32,823 nucleotides of DNA from Thermoanaerobaculia bacterium (GCA_017883235.1 JADGNY010000075.1:1-32823), one strand, 5' to 3'. Shown: positions 15,583 to 24,131, numbered from the stretch's first letter. Notes: generated from the letters alone by a model not told the origin. A program made the numbers and translations.

Positions 15583-17115
15583 TCACGCGTCGGCGGGGAT
15601 GACGCGGGCGCTAAGGATGCCGTCGTCTAGCCGAAGGGTGTAGCCGAAGCTGCACAGAGAGCGACCGCCCATGACCATCTCAACGGACATCCCGATCGAA
15701 GCGCGCGAACCGCGCGTCGTAGCCCCGTATAGCAGGTTTTCGATGATTATGTCTCGCGGCCTGCGGTCGTCAAGCACCCAAACATCTTGCTTGGTATCGA
15801 CGTAAGCGAGCACTAGGTCGCGTGCCGCGTCGCCCGCCTTGATATCAATTTCGGGGCGATCCGAATTAACCCAGTATCCAGTTGCTCTCCTGTCGTTGCC
15901 AGCCCGGATGATCGCCTTGACGCCGATGGCATCGCCCGCTCTGCCGCCTGATGGGGGATCGTTTCGGAAGGGAAGGATGACGGCTATGTAGTTGTCGTCA
16001 TCGGGCGAACCTCTACCTAAGTGAATTGCAGGATTGCCAACTTTCGAATGAGCGAAACAAGGGAATGGCGGCAAAGGTTCTAGGTTTGGTAGCAACGGGA
16101 GTTCTTGTCCGTATTCGTTCACTTCCTTCGGCTTGCCATGCATGACGCGGGCTTCGCCGGTCTTCGGCTCGTAGTGCAGCGTTTCAATCTTCTCCCACTT
16201 GCGTCCGGTTCTTCGGTTGCTGAATGCGACCTTCATCTCGATATCGACCGGTTCATTTCGTAGCCGCGCCGACTCTCTCATGTACTCCTGGATTCTTTCG
16301 GACGTGCTATCAGGTTGCGGAAACTCCCGCTCCGGCACACCGAGAGCGTCAACCCTACGGCGCTTGATGAGCGCCTCAAACAAATGCGCCATCGTTGCCT
16401 TCTCCAGCGGAGTTCCCCAAAAGGTATGAGTGGCGAGTATTGGTGCCGACTCGCCGCTATCGAGATCGACGACGGGGAACTGCACGGCTTGCTCCGGCGT
16501 CTTGATTTCGAACGAACCCAAATCGTCAGAAACGTATTCGTCGATCGCTACGCGCGCTATCGAGACCTCCGTCGCGTCTCCGCCGTAGTTGTGTAGCTCA
16601 AACCGATTAGGCAGTTGGAAACGGAGCGACACATCCGGTTCATCGCGGGACAAGGCAGCGGTCTGTGTGTCGGCTACGGTAGCGGCTTCGGCGGAGGTGG
16701 CAACTAATGGTTCGGGTTCAGGATCTGGAATGAACTTGATATTTCGTTTTAGCTCGGCAAGATCATCCGCTATCGATTTCAGGAGTGCGGAGTTCTCCCC
16801 CTTCTCGCGGATAGCATCCCCCTTCTCGCGGATAGCAATCCGATTCTGGCACCACACCGCCGCGACAAAAAGAACGGCGCAAACGGCGGATAGCGTTATC
16901 CACACGGGACGATGCTCCTCTGACGGTTGGTGAATAGCCAAATACACCGAGAGGAAGGCGAGCGCTCCACCAAAAACCGCCACGGCTGTGGGGATCTGGT
17001 CGCGGAGCCAACGCATAACGACTCCGCGATGCGCCTCCGCGTTCGCCGGGTACTGCACCACGATGAACCGCTCGCCGTCTGGCGGGTTCGATGGCGGTCC
17101 CAGTGACTCAGGCAT
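15583..17115 (-). CDS. Orphan 510-aa membrane-anchored protein, unknown function
   Basis: I do not recognise a family. The N-terminus carries two hydrophobic segments (about residues 43-62 and 71-89) separated by a short loop, then a 7-residue tandem repeat AIREKGD/AIREKGE encoded by two identical 21-bp units, and a short coiled-coil-like stretch. A Glu/Pro/Ala-rich linker leads to a large soluble domain of about 350 residues with many beta-type segments (LRFQLPNRFELHNYGGDATEVSI). The layout suggests a membrane anchor presenting a cytoplasmic domain. It stands alone in the accessory region, on the opposite strand to its neighbours. Confidence 0.65.
   Translation of the reverse strand: MPESLGPPSNPPDGERFIVVQYPANAEAHRGVVMRWLRDQIPTAVAVFGGALAFLSVYLAIHQPSEEHRPVWITLSAVCAVLFVAAVWCQNRIAIREKGDAIREKGENSALLKSIADDLAELKRNIKFIPDPEPEPLVATSAEAATVADTQTAALSRDEPDVSLRFQLPNRFELHNYGGDATEVSIARVAIDEYVSDDLGSFEIKTPEQAVQFPVVDLDSGESAPILATHTFWGTPLEKATMAHLFEALIKRRRVDALGVPEREFPQPDSTSERIQEYMRESARLRNEPVDIEMKVAFSNRRTGRKWEKIETLHYEPKTGEARVMHGKPKEVNEYGQELPLLPNLEPLPPFPCFAHSKVGNPAIHLGRGSPDDDNYIAVILPFRNDPPSGGRAGDAIGVKAIIRAGNDRRATGYWVNSDRPEIDIKAGDAARDLVLAYVDTKQDVWVLDDRRPRDIIIENLLYGATTRGSRASIGMSVEMVMGGRSLCSFGYTLRLDDGILSARVIPADA
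16796..16837. repeat. Two tandem 21-bp units inside the orphan gene
   Basis: Two identical copies of a 21-bp unit (CCCCCTTCTCGCGGATAGCA preceded by T) lie at 16796-16816 and 16817-16837. They are in frame and add one heptad (AIREKGx) just after the second membrane helix. This looks like a recent duplication. Confidence 0.9.
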
Positions 17116-17438
17116 TTCTGAAGCCTACTCCTCCGGCGCGCGCACGGCTCTCCCGAGAAGAGCCCCGAGGCCCTGCGCGATCAACTGCCCATGAGCGCGC
17201 CTGCACCGGTCACCCTACCCGCGCCCTAGGCGCGGACTCCCGGCGGCTTTGCGGGCAGAACCCGGACTTCTCGGGCAGGACTGATTTTGCGGGCAAAGCC
17301 CCGCGCACCCTACCATCACCCACGCTGCCTTTTCGCCTTGATTGCCGCTGATCCACCTCGGGTGTGTTGCCCGGACCATCCATCGAGACACTCGGCGTAA
17401 CGTGATCTAATCTTCGGCATCGCGATTCGGGGGTTTGT
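17116..17438. other. Intergenic stretch with repeated GCGGGCAGGA-type motif
   Basis: No gene is credible in these 323 bp, which separate two divergently transcribed genes. TTTGCGGGCAGAA, TCGGGCAGGA and GATTTTGCGGGCAAAG occur within 17248-17300. A 13-bp word, GATTTTGCGGGCA, recurs at 12985-12997 upstream of the HipA-like gene, where CGGGCAGGA also appears twice. The promoter of the DUF2252 gene must lie here. Confidence 0.5.
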
Positions 17439-18773
17439 ATGTCGATGCTTTGCGAGCCTAATCTCTCCATCACCGAGCGGCTGGCGCGCGGCAAGTCACT
17501 CCGCGCGGGCTTACCGCGTGCCAAGCAAGGCGACTGGCAGCCTTCGTCCGACCGGGCCGACCCGATCGATACTCTGCAGGCCGCGGATCGCGGCCGCGTC
17601 GCCGAGTTGTTGCCCATCAAGTACGGGCGGATGGTGGTATCTCCGTTCGGCTTCTTCCGGGGCGCCGCGCCGGTGATGGCGCGCGATTTTGCGGTCTTGC
17701 CGCGAACGGGTTTGCTCGTGCAGCTCTGCGGGGATGCGCACATCCGAAACCTCGGTGCATTTGCATCGGCCGAGGGAAACATCGTCTTCGATATTAACGA
17801 CTTCGACGAGACCATCCGCGGTCCGTGGGAGTGGGACATGAAGCGGTTGGCCACGAGCTTCGTCCTGGCCGGCCGCGAATCAGGGACGACGGACCGGGGG
17901 TGCCGTGATGCAGTCGTAGTGCTGGTGGAGGCGTATCGCAGCGCTCTGGCGCGTTTTGCCCGCACCCCATTTCTCGAACTGGCGCGGCACCGCGTCGGAC
18001 GGGAGCTCGAGGCGAGACCGATCGACGCCCTTCTGAAAAAGGCCGAGCGCTCCACGCCGCGCCGGAACCTGCAAAAGCTCACTACGCGTGAGAGCGGCGT
18101 CATCCACTTCGCCAGCCGTCCGCCACTGCTACAGCGTCTCCCCAGCAGCGAGGCGGAGAGTGTGCTGGCGTCACTTCCCGCATATCGGGAGATGCTCGCT
18201 CCCGAGCGTCGCTTGATTTTCGACGCCTATCGCGCCGCGGACGTTGCCATGAAGCTGGCCGGCACCGGGAGCGTCGGAACGCGCGATTACGTCGTTCTCA
18301 TGTTCGGGATTGGAGAGGACGATCCGCTCTTTCTTCAGGTCAAGCAGGAGATGCCCTCATGCTGGGCTCCTTTTCTCGACGAGCCGCCTGCTGCACATGA
18401 CGGGCAGCGCGTCGCCGACGGTCAGTTGCGTACGCAGATGACGTCGGATCCGCTGCTCGGCTGGACCACGATCGACGGAAACCACTACCTCGTGCGCCAG
18501 CTCGCCGATCACAAGTCATCCATCGAGCCGCAGGAGCTGAGCGGCTCGGCCATCGTCGAATACGCGCGCGTCTGCGGCGAAGTCTTCGCCACCGCGCACG
18601 CCCGCACCGGCGACGCCGCGGCGCTGGCCGGCTATTGCGGGAAGCTAGACACGCTCGACCAGGCGCTGGCGCGTTTCGCTCTCGCCTATGCCGATACAAC
18701 GACCGTCGATCATGCGGCGCTGCAAGCGGCCATCCGCTCAGGCCGCATCGTCGCGGCCAAGACGGTGGCGTGA
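17439..18773 (+). CDS. DUF2252 family protein
   Basis: A 444-aa protein with the full set of DUF2252 blocks: KYGRMVVSPFGFFRGAAPVMA (around residue 61), VQLCGDAHIRNLGAFAS, IVFDINDFDETIRGPWEWDMKRLATS and the later YLVRQLADHKSSIE. The fold is thought to be distantly kinase/aminoglycoside-phosphotransferase-like, the GDAHxxN and DFDE blocks being the likely active site; biochemical function is not established. It is followed 45 bp later by the DUF4337 gene on the same strand, which may be co-transcribed or have its own promoter (a TACAAT lies close to that start). Confidence 0.9.
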   Translation: MSMLCEPNLSITERLARGKSLRAGLPRAKQGDWQPSSDRADPIDTLQAADRGRVAELLPIKYGRMVVSPFGFFRGAAPVMARDFAVLPRTGLLVQLCGDAHIRNLGAFASAEGNIVFDINDFDETIRGPWEWDMKRLATSFVLAGRESGTTDRGCRDAVVVLVEAYRSALARFARTPFLELARHRVGRELEARPIDALLKKAERSTPRRNLQKLTTRESGVIHFASRPPLLQRLPSSEAESVLASLPAYREMLAPERRLIFDAYRAADVAMKLAGTGSVGTRDYVVLMFGIGEDDPLFLQVKQEMPSCWAPFLDEPPAAHDGQRVADGQLRTQMTSDPLLGWTTIDGNHYLVRQLADHKSSIEPQELSGSAIVEYARVCGEVFATAHARTGDAAALAGYCGKLDTLDQALARFALAYADTTTVDHAALQAAIRSGRIVAAKTVA

Positions 18774-18818
18774 CGTTGCGGAAGGGCGCATCTCCCGCAC
18801 CCCGATTACAATAGGCCG

Positions 18819-19397
18819 ATGCCGGAGACGGAAGTCGATACGGACAAGCTGCAGGAAGCCATCCACGAGGAGCTCGAGCGCGAAGGCGGTAACCTGCTGA
18901 AGAGGATCGCGCTCACTACCGCGATCATGGCAGCCTTCGCCGCCGTAGCCGCGCTTCGTGCCGGAGCAACGGTCAATGAAGCACTGGCACTCAAGACCGA
19001 AGCGACGCAGTTGCAAGCGCAGGCGTCCGATCAGTGGGCCTACTATCAGGCCAAAGGGATCAAGGCCGCCACGCTCGACACCACGGCCGCCGTGTGGAGT
19101 GCTGCTGGGAAGCCTGTACCACCTGATATTGCTGCCAGCCGGAAGCGTTACGTTGCAGAGCAGGCCGCCATTTCGGCCGTGGCGCGCGAGAAGGAACACC
19201 AGCGGAACCAGCGCGGCGCCGAGGCGGAACACCTCCTGCACCTGCACCATCGCTTTGCGAACAGCGTCGCTCTGTTGCAGGTAGCGATCGCATTGGGGGC
19301 TGTCGCCGCGCTGACGAGAATACGCGTGGTCTGGGCCGGCTCCGCACTTGTCGGCCTTGCCGGCATCGCGTTTTTTGCCGCGGCGATCTTCGTATGA
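18819..19397 (+). CDS. DUF4337 family membrane protein
   Basis: A 192-aa protein of the DUF4337 type. After an acidic N-terminus there is one hydrophobic segment (IALTTAIMAAFAAVAALRAGA, about 30-50), then a long helical part typical of the family (EATQLQAQASDQWAYYQAKGIKA), a charged coiled-coil-like segment ending in HLLHLHHRFANSVALLQ, and two closely spaced C-terminal helices. Function is unknown. TACAAT ends 6 nt before the ATG and there is no Shine-Dalgarno, which suggests a leaderless message. Confidence 0.85.
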   Translation: MPETEVDTDKLQEAIHEELEREGGNLLKRIALTTAIMAAFAAVAALRAGATVNEALALKTEATQLQAQASDQWAYYQAKGIKAATLDTTAAVWSAAGKPVPPDIAASRKRYVAEQAAISAVAREKEHQRNQRGAEAEHLLHLHHRFANSVALLQVAIALGAVAALTRIRVVWAGSALVGLAGIAFFAAAIFV

Positions 19398-19557
19398 ATC
19401 GAGCCGCGTTGACGGGTGGCTTTGCTCCTGTGCCTCGCTGGCCGCGCCTTCAGGGATTCGAGTCTGGTTGGGTGTAGGTCCTCAACCGTTTCGATCGCCC
19501 GGCCGCGGAACGGGCTATGCGCTAGACGGCAATCCCAACCCAGCAACCCCTCCTCGA

Positions 19558-20238
19558 CTACCCCCTTTGCCCTCGCCGATTCACGATCGACATGAACTCG
19601 TCCCGCGTCTTCTCGTCCTCGCGGAACTCGCCGCGGAGGACGTTGGTTTCCATGAACGACGACTCCTGCTCCACGCCGCGCATGACCATGCACATGTGGA
19701 CGCCGCCCATCCAGACGGCGATGCCTCGCGGCTCCAGGATCTGCTCGATCGTGTCGGCGACGTCGTGAGCGAGATGCTCCTGCGATTGCAGCCGGCGCAT
19801 GTGCACCTCCACGATGCGCGGGATTTTCGAGGCGCCGATGATCATTCGCTCCGGGATGTAGCCGACGATGAAGTGTCCGAAGAACGGCAGGATGTGGTGC
19901 GCGCAGAGAGTCTTGTAGGTCCCGCCGATCACGACCAGGTTCTGGCATTGCTCATCCGTCGTCGAACACGCCTTGCGGAAGAGCGTCGTCAGCTTCTTCA
20001 CGTCGGTGTAGTCGTAGCCGCTGGTCATCGTCACGAGCGACTCAGCCCAGCGCCGCGGCGTGTCGACGATGTTCTCGTCGTCCATCTTCACGTGGAGGAG
20101 CTTGAGCACTTCGCGGAGATGGTGCTGCAGCCGCTCACGGTCGACGGTCGGGCGGGGAGAGCTGAGGAGGCTGCGGTCTTCGACGATTGCTTCGACCTCG
20201 GGAGCGATGACGAGATCGGTCGGGGTGCCGTTCTTCAT
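19558..20238 (-). CDS. folE: GTP cyclohydrolase I
   Basis: A 226-aa GTP cyclohydrolase I, which converts GTP to dihydroneopterin triphosphate for folate or related pterin pathways. Zinc ligands appear in TLCAHHILPFFG and in the MGGVHMCMVMRGVEQ block; the SKIPRIVEVHMRRLQSQEHLA segment is also diagnostic. The start at 20238 (MKNGTPTDL) is preferred to in-frame ATGs at 20283 and 20340, because a TACACT hexamer and an operator palindrome lie just upstream and would otherwise be coding. It is divergent from the acyl-CoA dehydrogenase. Confidence 0.93.
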   Translation of the reverse strand: MKNGTPTDLVIAPEVEAIVEDRSLLSSPRPTVDRERLQHHLREVLKLLHVKMDDENIVDTPRRWAESLVTMTSGYDYTDVKKLTTLFRKACSTTDEQCQNLVVIGGTYKTLCAHHILPFFGHFIVGYIPERMIIGASKIPRIVEVHMRRLQSQEHLAHDVADTIEQILEPRGIAVWMGGVHMCMVMRGVEQESSFMETNVLRGEFREDEKTRDEFMSIVNRRGQRG

Positions 20239-20256
20239 GGGCGGAGAGTGTAGCCG

Positions 20257-20286
20257 TTGACAACTGAATGAGCGTTCATTCATACT
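20257..20286 (+). promoter_or_regulatory. Acyl-CoA dehydrogenase promoter with TetR-type operator in the spacer
   Basis: A consensus -35 TTGACA (20257-20262) and a -10-like CATACT (20281-20286) are 18 bp apart. The palindrome TGAATGAGCGTTCATTCA (20265-20282), with perfect 7-bp arms, fills that spacer. This sequence is very close to operators bound by TetR-family fatty-acid regulators (TGAATGAACGTTCATTCA type). On the other strand a TACACT for folE lies 8 nt before its ATG, so the same operator covers the folE -35 region. Repression released by acyl-CoA is inferred; no TetR gene lies in the window. Confidence 0.75.
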
Positions 20287-20352
20287 TTCCCGACGCCTGC
20301 CAGCCTGGGGCGGCCTCGTTCTTGTAACAGCCCCATCCAAAGGAGTTTCACC

Positions 20353-22254
20353 ATGGCCGAAGTCAAGTCACAGGGCGCCGTCGATGCGATGGATGTCGCT
20401 GAAGGTGCGCGCGAGACCGAGTGGGAAAAACCGTCGTTCGTCGGCGACCTCTTTCTCGGCAAACTCAACCTCGATCTCATCCATCCGTTCCCCGAGCAGC
20501 CGGCGGCGGACAAGGCCGAAGCGGATGATTTCCTCCTCCGGCTGGAGCGCTTCCTGGCGGAGAACGTCGATGCCGACAAGATCGATGAGCAGGGCGAATA
20601 TGACTACTCGCTCTTCGAAGGCTTGAATCAGCTCGGCGCCTGGGGCATGAAGATCCCGAAGGAGTACGGCGGCCTCGGGTTCACCGCGACCAACTACAAC
20701 CGCGCCATCGGCCTCGTGGCCACGTGGTGCGGCTCGACCGTAGCCTGGCTCTCCGCACACCAGTCGATCGGCGTTCCGCAGCCGCTGAAGCTCTTCGGTA
20801 CCGCGGAGCAAAAGAAGAAATACCTCCCGCGGCTGGCGAAGGGGGCCATCTCCGCGTTTGCGCTGACCGAGCCCGGCGTCGGCTCCGACCCCGCCAAGAT
20901 GGAGACGACCGCGGTCAAGTCGCCGGACGGCAAGGGCTGGATCATCAACGGCGAGAAGCTCTGGTGCACCAACGGCACGAAAGCCGAGCTCCTCGTGGTC
21001 ATGGCCAAGACGGCTTCGAAGATCGTCAAAGGCAAAGAGAAAAAGCAGATCACGGCCTTCATCGTCGAGACGAATTCACCCGGCTTCACCATCGAGCATC
21101 GTTGCCAGTTCATGGGCCTTCGCGGGATCGGCAACGGCCTGCTGAAGTTCGACAACGTCTTCGTTCCGAACGAGAACCTCCTCTGGGGCGAAGGCCTCGG
21201 CTTGAAGCTCGCGCTGATCACGCTGAACACCGGACGCCTGACCATTCCGGCCGGTTGCGCGGCGGCGGGGCGGAAGATGCTCGACATCGCCAAGGACTGG
21301 TCGAACGAGCGCGTGCAGTGGGGCGCGCCGATCGGGAAACATGAAGCGATTGCCGCGAAGCTGGCCTGGATGGCATCGCACACGTTTGCCATGGAAGCGA
21401 TCGTCTGGTTGACGTCCGGCCTGGCGGACCGCGGCAACGTCGATCTCCGCCTCGAGGCGGCCATGGCCAAGTTGTTCAACACAGAGGTGGCCTGGCAGAT
21501 CAGCGATCACCTCGTGCAGATCCGCGGCGGGCGCGGCTACGAGACCGCGCAGTCGCTGCAGGCCCGTGGCGAAAAGGGCTACCCGGTCGAGCGGATCATG
21601 CGCGACATGCGCATCAACCGCATCTTCGAGGGAACGAGCGAGATCCAGCATCTCTTCATCGCCCGCGAAGCGGTCGACCCGCACATGAAGCGCGGCTTCA
21701 AGATCCTGCAGCCGGAGACGCCGATGGGCGAGAAGCTCAGCGCCGCGGCGAAAGCGGGCGTGCACTACGCGGCCTGGTATCCGTCGCGCTACATCGGCTG
21801 GTCGCACTTCCCGAAGTTTGGCGAGTTTGGAAAGCTCTCCGGGCACATGGGCTACATCGAGCGCGAGTCGCGCCATCTCTCCCGCTCGATCTTCCACGCC
21901 ATGATGCGGTTCCAGGCCAAGCTGGAGCGGAAGCAGATGGTGCTCTTCCGCATCGTCGACATCGGTACCGATCTCTTCGCCATGGCCGCGTCGATCAGTT
22001 ACGCAACGATGCTCGCCAAAAAGGGCGGCGCGGAGAAGAAGAACGCCATCGATCTTGCCGACGTCTTCTGCCGCGAGGCCCGGATGCGCATCGACGCCAA
22101 CTTCCACAATCTCTTCACCGACCACGACGACGCCGCGTATCACCTGGTCATGCATCTGTTGAAAGGCGAGTTCGACTGGTTCAAGGGCCACGTCGTTGAG
22201 CCTTTGATGCCGACCGCGGAACAGGTGGAAGAGGCGATGGCGAAGCTGGCCTAG
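20353..22254 (+). CDS. Acyl-CoA dehydrogenase, long (VLCAD/ACAD9-like) form
   Basis: A 633-aa FAD enzyme for the first step of beta-oxidation. The N-terminal and middle domains carry GAWGMKIPKEYGGLG, FALTEPGVGSDPAKMET and WIINGEKLWCTNG (FAD and substrate binding). The catalytic Glu lies in MRINRIFEGTSEIQHLFIAR (about residue 428). About 190 further residues follow the dehydrogenase core, matching the extra C-terminal helical domain of VLCAD/ACAD9-like enzymes; the short form has about 380 residues. An AAGGAG at 20339-20344 supports the ATG. Transcription probably starts about 60 bp upstream, from the TetR-operator promoter. Confidence 0.93.
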   Translation: MAEVKSQGAVDAMDVAEGARETEWEKPSFVGDLFLGKLNLDLIHPFPEQPAADKAEADDFLLRLERFLAENVDADKIDEQGEYDYSLFEGLNQLGAWGMKIPKEYGGLGFTATNYNRAIGLVATWCGSTVAWLSAHQSIGVPQPLKLFGTAEQKKKYLPRLAKGAISAFALTEPGVGSDPAKMETTAVKSPDGKGWIINGEKLWCTNGTKAELLVVMAKTASKIVKGKEKKQITAFIVETNSPGFTIEHRCQFMGLRGIGNGLLKFDNVFVPNENLLWGEGLGLKLALITLNTGRLTIPAGCAAAGRKMLDIAKDWSNERVQWGAPIGKHEAIAAKLAWMASHTFAMEAIVWLTSGLADRGNVDLRLEAAMAKLFNTEVAWQISDHLVQIRGGRGYETAQSLQARGEKGYPVERIMRDMRINRIFEGTSEIQHLFIAREAVDPHMKRGFKILQPETPMGEKLSAAAKAGVHYAAWYPSRYIGWSHFPKFGEFGKLSGHMGYIERESRHLSRSIFHAMMRFQAKLERKQMVLFRIVDIGTDLFAMAASISYATMLAKKGGAEKKNAIDLADVFCREARMRIDANFHNLFTDHDDAAYHLVMHLLKGEFDWFKGHVVEPLMPTAEQVEEAMAKLA

Positions 22255-22294
22255 GCCGGCACGGCCGGCTGCGCTGGTTGCCCAAGGCTCGGCC
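22253..22294. repeat. Dispersed palindromic repeat, copy 2
   Basis: AGGCCGGCACGGCCGGC, six variable bases and GGTTGCCCAAGGCTCGGCC, the same element as at 1925-1966. It starts within the stop codon of the acyl-CoA dehydrogenase gene. Confidence 0.75.
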
Positions 22295-22329
22295 GCCATC
22301 TTCTCTCTATCGTTCTGCCGCGCAAACTC

Positions 22330-22505
22330 CTAGGTGGAGCGGAACATCAGGCCGGCGTAGGTGGCGAAGAGCTGCTTATCGTCGAACGCCGTGACCAGGC
22401 CGTGCTTCTGTGCATAGAGCAGATTCCAGACGCCGAGGACGTCGGCCTTGCACTCCTCGAGCGTCGAGTAGAGCTCCTTGAGCGGGATGAGCGCGAAGAG
22501 GCGGG
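22330..22505 (-). pseudogene. C-terminal relic of an M49 (dipeptidyl-peptidase III-like) protein
   Basis: Reading back from a TAG at 22330-22332, the minus strand encodes about 57 residues including IPLKELYSTLEECKADVLGV, then WNLLYAQKHGLV and QLFATYAGLMFRST at the end. The LYSTLEECKADVLG block matches the second zinc-ligand helix of the dipeptidyl-peptidase III family (EExKA-D/E), and the rest fits its C-terminal region. Upstream the frame runs into the promoter region of the FHA gene with no start, so about nine-tenths of the gene is missing. It is a remnant rather than a functional small gene. Confidence 0.6.
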
Positions 22506-22565
22506 ATTGTACGCGACCCGAGCGCTCTGCTATCGTCGCGCCACTTCCCCGGCGCGAGGTCTTTT

Positions 22566-23150
22566 TTGATCATCGAGTGCACAAGTTGTCACGCGAGATA
22601 TCAGTACGACGAAGAGCGCTTCGAACGGAAGCCGTCGAAGAAGATCAAGTGCGCGAAGTGCCAGAGCATCTTCGAGATCCGGAATCCCGCCTTCGCCCCG
22701 AAGCCCGAGCCGGCATCCGGTGACTCGACCGCCGCGCGCTTCGCCAAGACCCATACGCAAACGCCTGTGCCGGAGGACACCACCGCGCAGGCCCCGCTTC
22801 CCCAGAAAGAGGACACCGGCCCGGTTCCCACCGCGCAACTCCCCGCGGGCAGGCGCCTGTCGATCGCCATCATCGCCGGCGCCGATGCCGGGACGGTCTA
22901 TCGCTTCGAGAAACCCCTCATCACCATTGGCCGCTCCGGCGCCGACCTGATCATCAACGACAGCGAAGCCTCGCGCCAGCACGCAGCCATTGAAGTGCGC
23001 GACCAGGTCGTTCTCCTGGAGGATCTGAAGTCGACCAACGGCACGCTCGTCGACGGCAGCAGGGTGACCGAGCCGGTCGAGCTGCAGGACAAGTCGGAGT
23101 TCCAGATCGGCAGCACGACGCTGATGCTGATCGTGACCGAGGATTCATAG
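22566..23150 (+). CDS. Zinc-ribbon and FHA domain protein
   Basis: A 194-aa protein starting at a TTG. The N-terminus is an MJ0042-type zinc ribbon (CTSCHARYQYDEERF...IKCAKCQSIFEI, four Cys at about 5, 8, 29 and 32). A proline- and threonine-rich linker leads to a C-terminal FHA domain with TIGRSGADLIIND, SRQHAAI and LKSTNGTLVDG, the phosphothreonine-binding loops. FHA proteins with this ribbon are common in myxobacteria and acidobacteria and are expected to recruit phosphorylated partners of Ser/Thr kinases. The TTG is the only start that keeps the first Cys pair. Confidence 0.85.
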   Translation: MIIECTSCHARYQYDEERFERKPSKKIKCAKCQSIFEIRNPAFAPKPEPASGDSTAARFAKTHTQTPVPEDTTAQAPLPQKEDTGPVPTAQLPAGRRLSIAIIAGADAGTVYRFEKPLITIGRSGADLIINDSEASRQHAAIEVRDQVVLLEDLKSTNGTLVDGSRVTEPVELQDKSEFQIGSTTLMLIVTEDS

Positions 23151-23165
23151 GTCTCTCAGGAGTCC

Positions 23166-23316
23166 ATCCTGCGCGAAGACGCAGGATCTCCGGTGGCGCC
23201 GCGCTGGCTTTGGCCCCATCCTGCGCGAAGACGCAGGATCTCCGGTTATCCCGCGCGGCTTGATCCAATGAACGGCAGCGCGGTCTCACCGGAGATCCTG
23301 CGTCTTCGCGCAGGAT
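23166..23316. repeat. Three-unit palindromic element, ATCCTGCG type
   Basis: A 29-bp hairpin unit, ATCCTGCGCGAAGACGCAGG continuing ATCTCCGGT, occurs twice directly (23166-23194 and 23218-23246) and once inverted (23288-23316). It fills the gap between the FHA gene and wzm. It shares its ATCTCCGGT end and the adjoining GGCGCCGCGC with the element at 8645-8863, although the stem is different. Confidence 0.9.
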
Positions 23317-23329
23317 AGACTCCACTTTC

Positions 23330-24121
23330 GTGGAGTCCCTCCGAACCCTCTACCGCTACCGCCAGCTCATCGCCGCGCTCACGGCGCGCGATCTGAAGGC
23401 GCGTTATCGCGGCTCGATCCTCGGATTTTTCTGGTCGCTGGCCAATCCGCTCCTGCTGCTGACGGTCTACACCGTGGTCTTCACCTTTTTCTTTCCGTCG
23501 AACGTCGTCCATCCCTATCCGCTGTTTCTCTTCTCCGGAATCCTGCCGTGGACGTTTTTCTCCGCGGCGGTGCTGGAGTCGACGACGTCGATCTCATCGA
23601 ACGCGGGGCTGATCAAGAAAGTGATGTTCCCCGCCGAGGCGCTGCCTCTGGTGACGGTGGCCTCGCACCTGGTGCACTTCGCGCTGGCGATGCCGATCCT
23701 CCTCATCGCCACGGTCGGGTTCGCGCTGCACGGCGACATCACCCTGAGCGCGACCATGCTTCTGGTGCCGTTCCTGATGATCCTGCAGACGCTTTTCGTT
23801 GCCGGCATCGCCATGACCGTGGCCTCCGCGTCCGTCCTCTTCCGCGACCTGCGCGACATCCTGACGAACCTGATGCAGCTCGGCTTCTTCGTCACACCGA
23901 TCCTCTACCTCATCGACCGCGTTGCCTCACGCCCCTTCCGCGCCCTTCTCCGTCTCAACCCGATGACGCCGTTCGTCGTCTCGTACCAGGACGTGCTCTT
24001 CTTCGGCCACCTCCCCGGAATCGCCGATACGCTGCTGATGCTCGCCTATGCGTTCGTCTCCGTGGCGATGGGGATCACGGTGTTCGGAAGGTTGCGGGAT
24101 ACGTTGGCGGAGGCGATATAG
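23330..24121 (+). CDS. wzm: Wzm-like polysaccharide ABC exporter permease
   Basis: A 263-aa ABC-2 type permease, the membrane half of an O-antigen or other surface polysaccharide exporter. The N-terminal RDLKARYRGSILGFFWSLANPLLLL is characteristic of the Wzm/TagG/KpsM class, followed by five or six hydrophobic segments and a NPMTPFVVSYQDVLF loop near the end. It starts with GTG at 23330, just after the palindromic element. The ATPase gene follows after a second element of the same general type. Substrate is unknown. Confidence 0.9.
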   Translation: MESLRTLYRYRQLIAALTARDLKARYRGSILGFFWSLANPLLLLTVYTVVFTFFFPSNVVHPYPLFLFSGILPWTFFSAAVLESTTSISSNAGLIKKVMFPAEALPLVTVASHLVHFALAMPILLIATVGFALHGDITLSATMLLVPFLMILQTLFVAGIAMTVASASVLFRDLRDILTNLMQLGFFVTPILYLIDRVASRPFRALLRLNPMTPFVVSYQDVLFFGHLPGIADTLLMLAYAFVSVAMGITVFGRLRDTLAEAI

Positions 24122-24131
24122 GGGATAGTTC

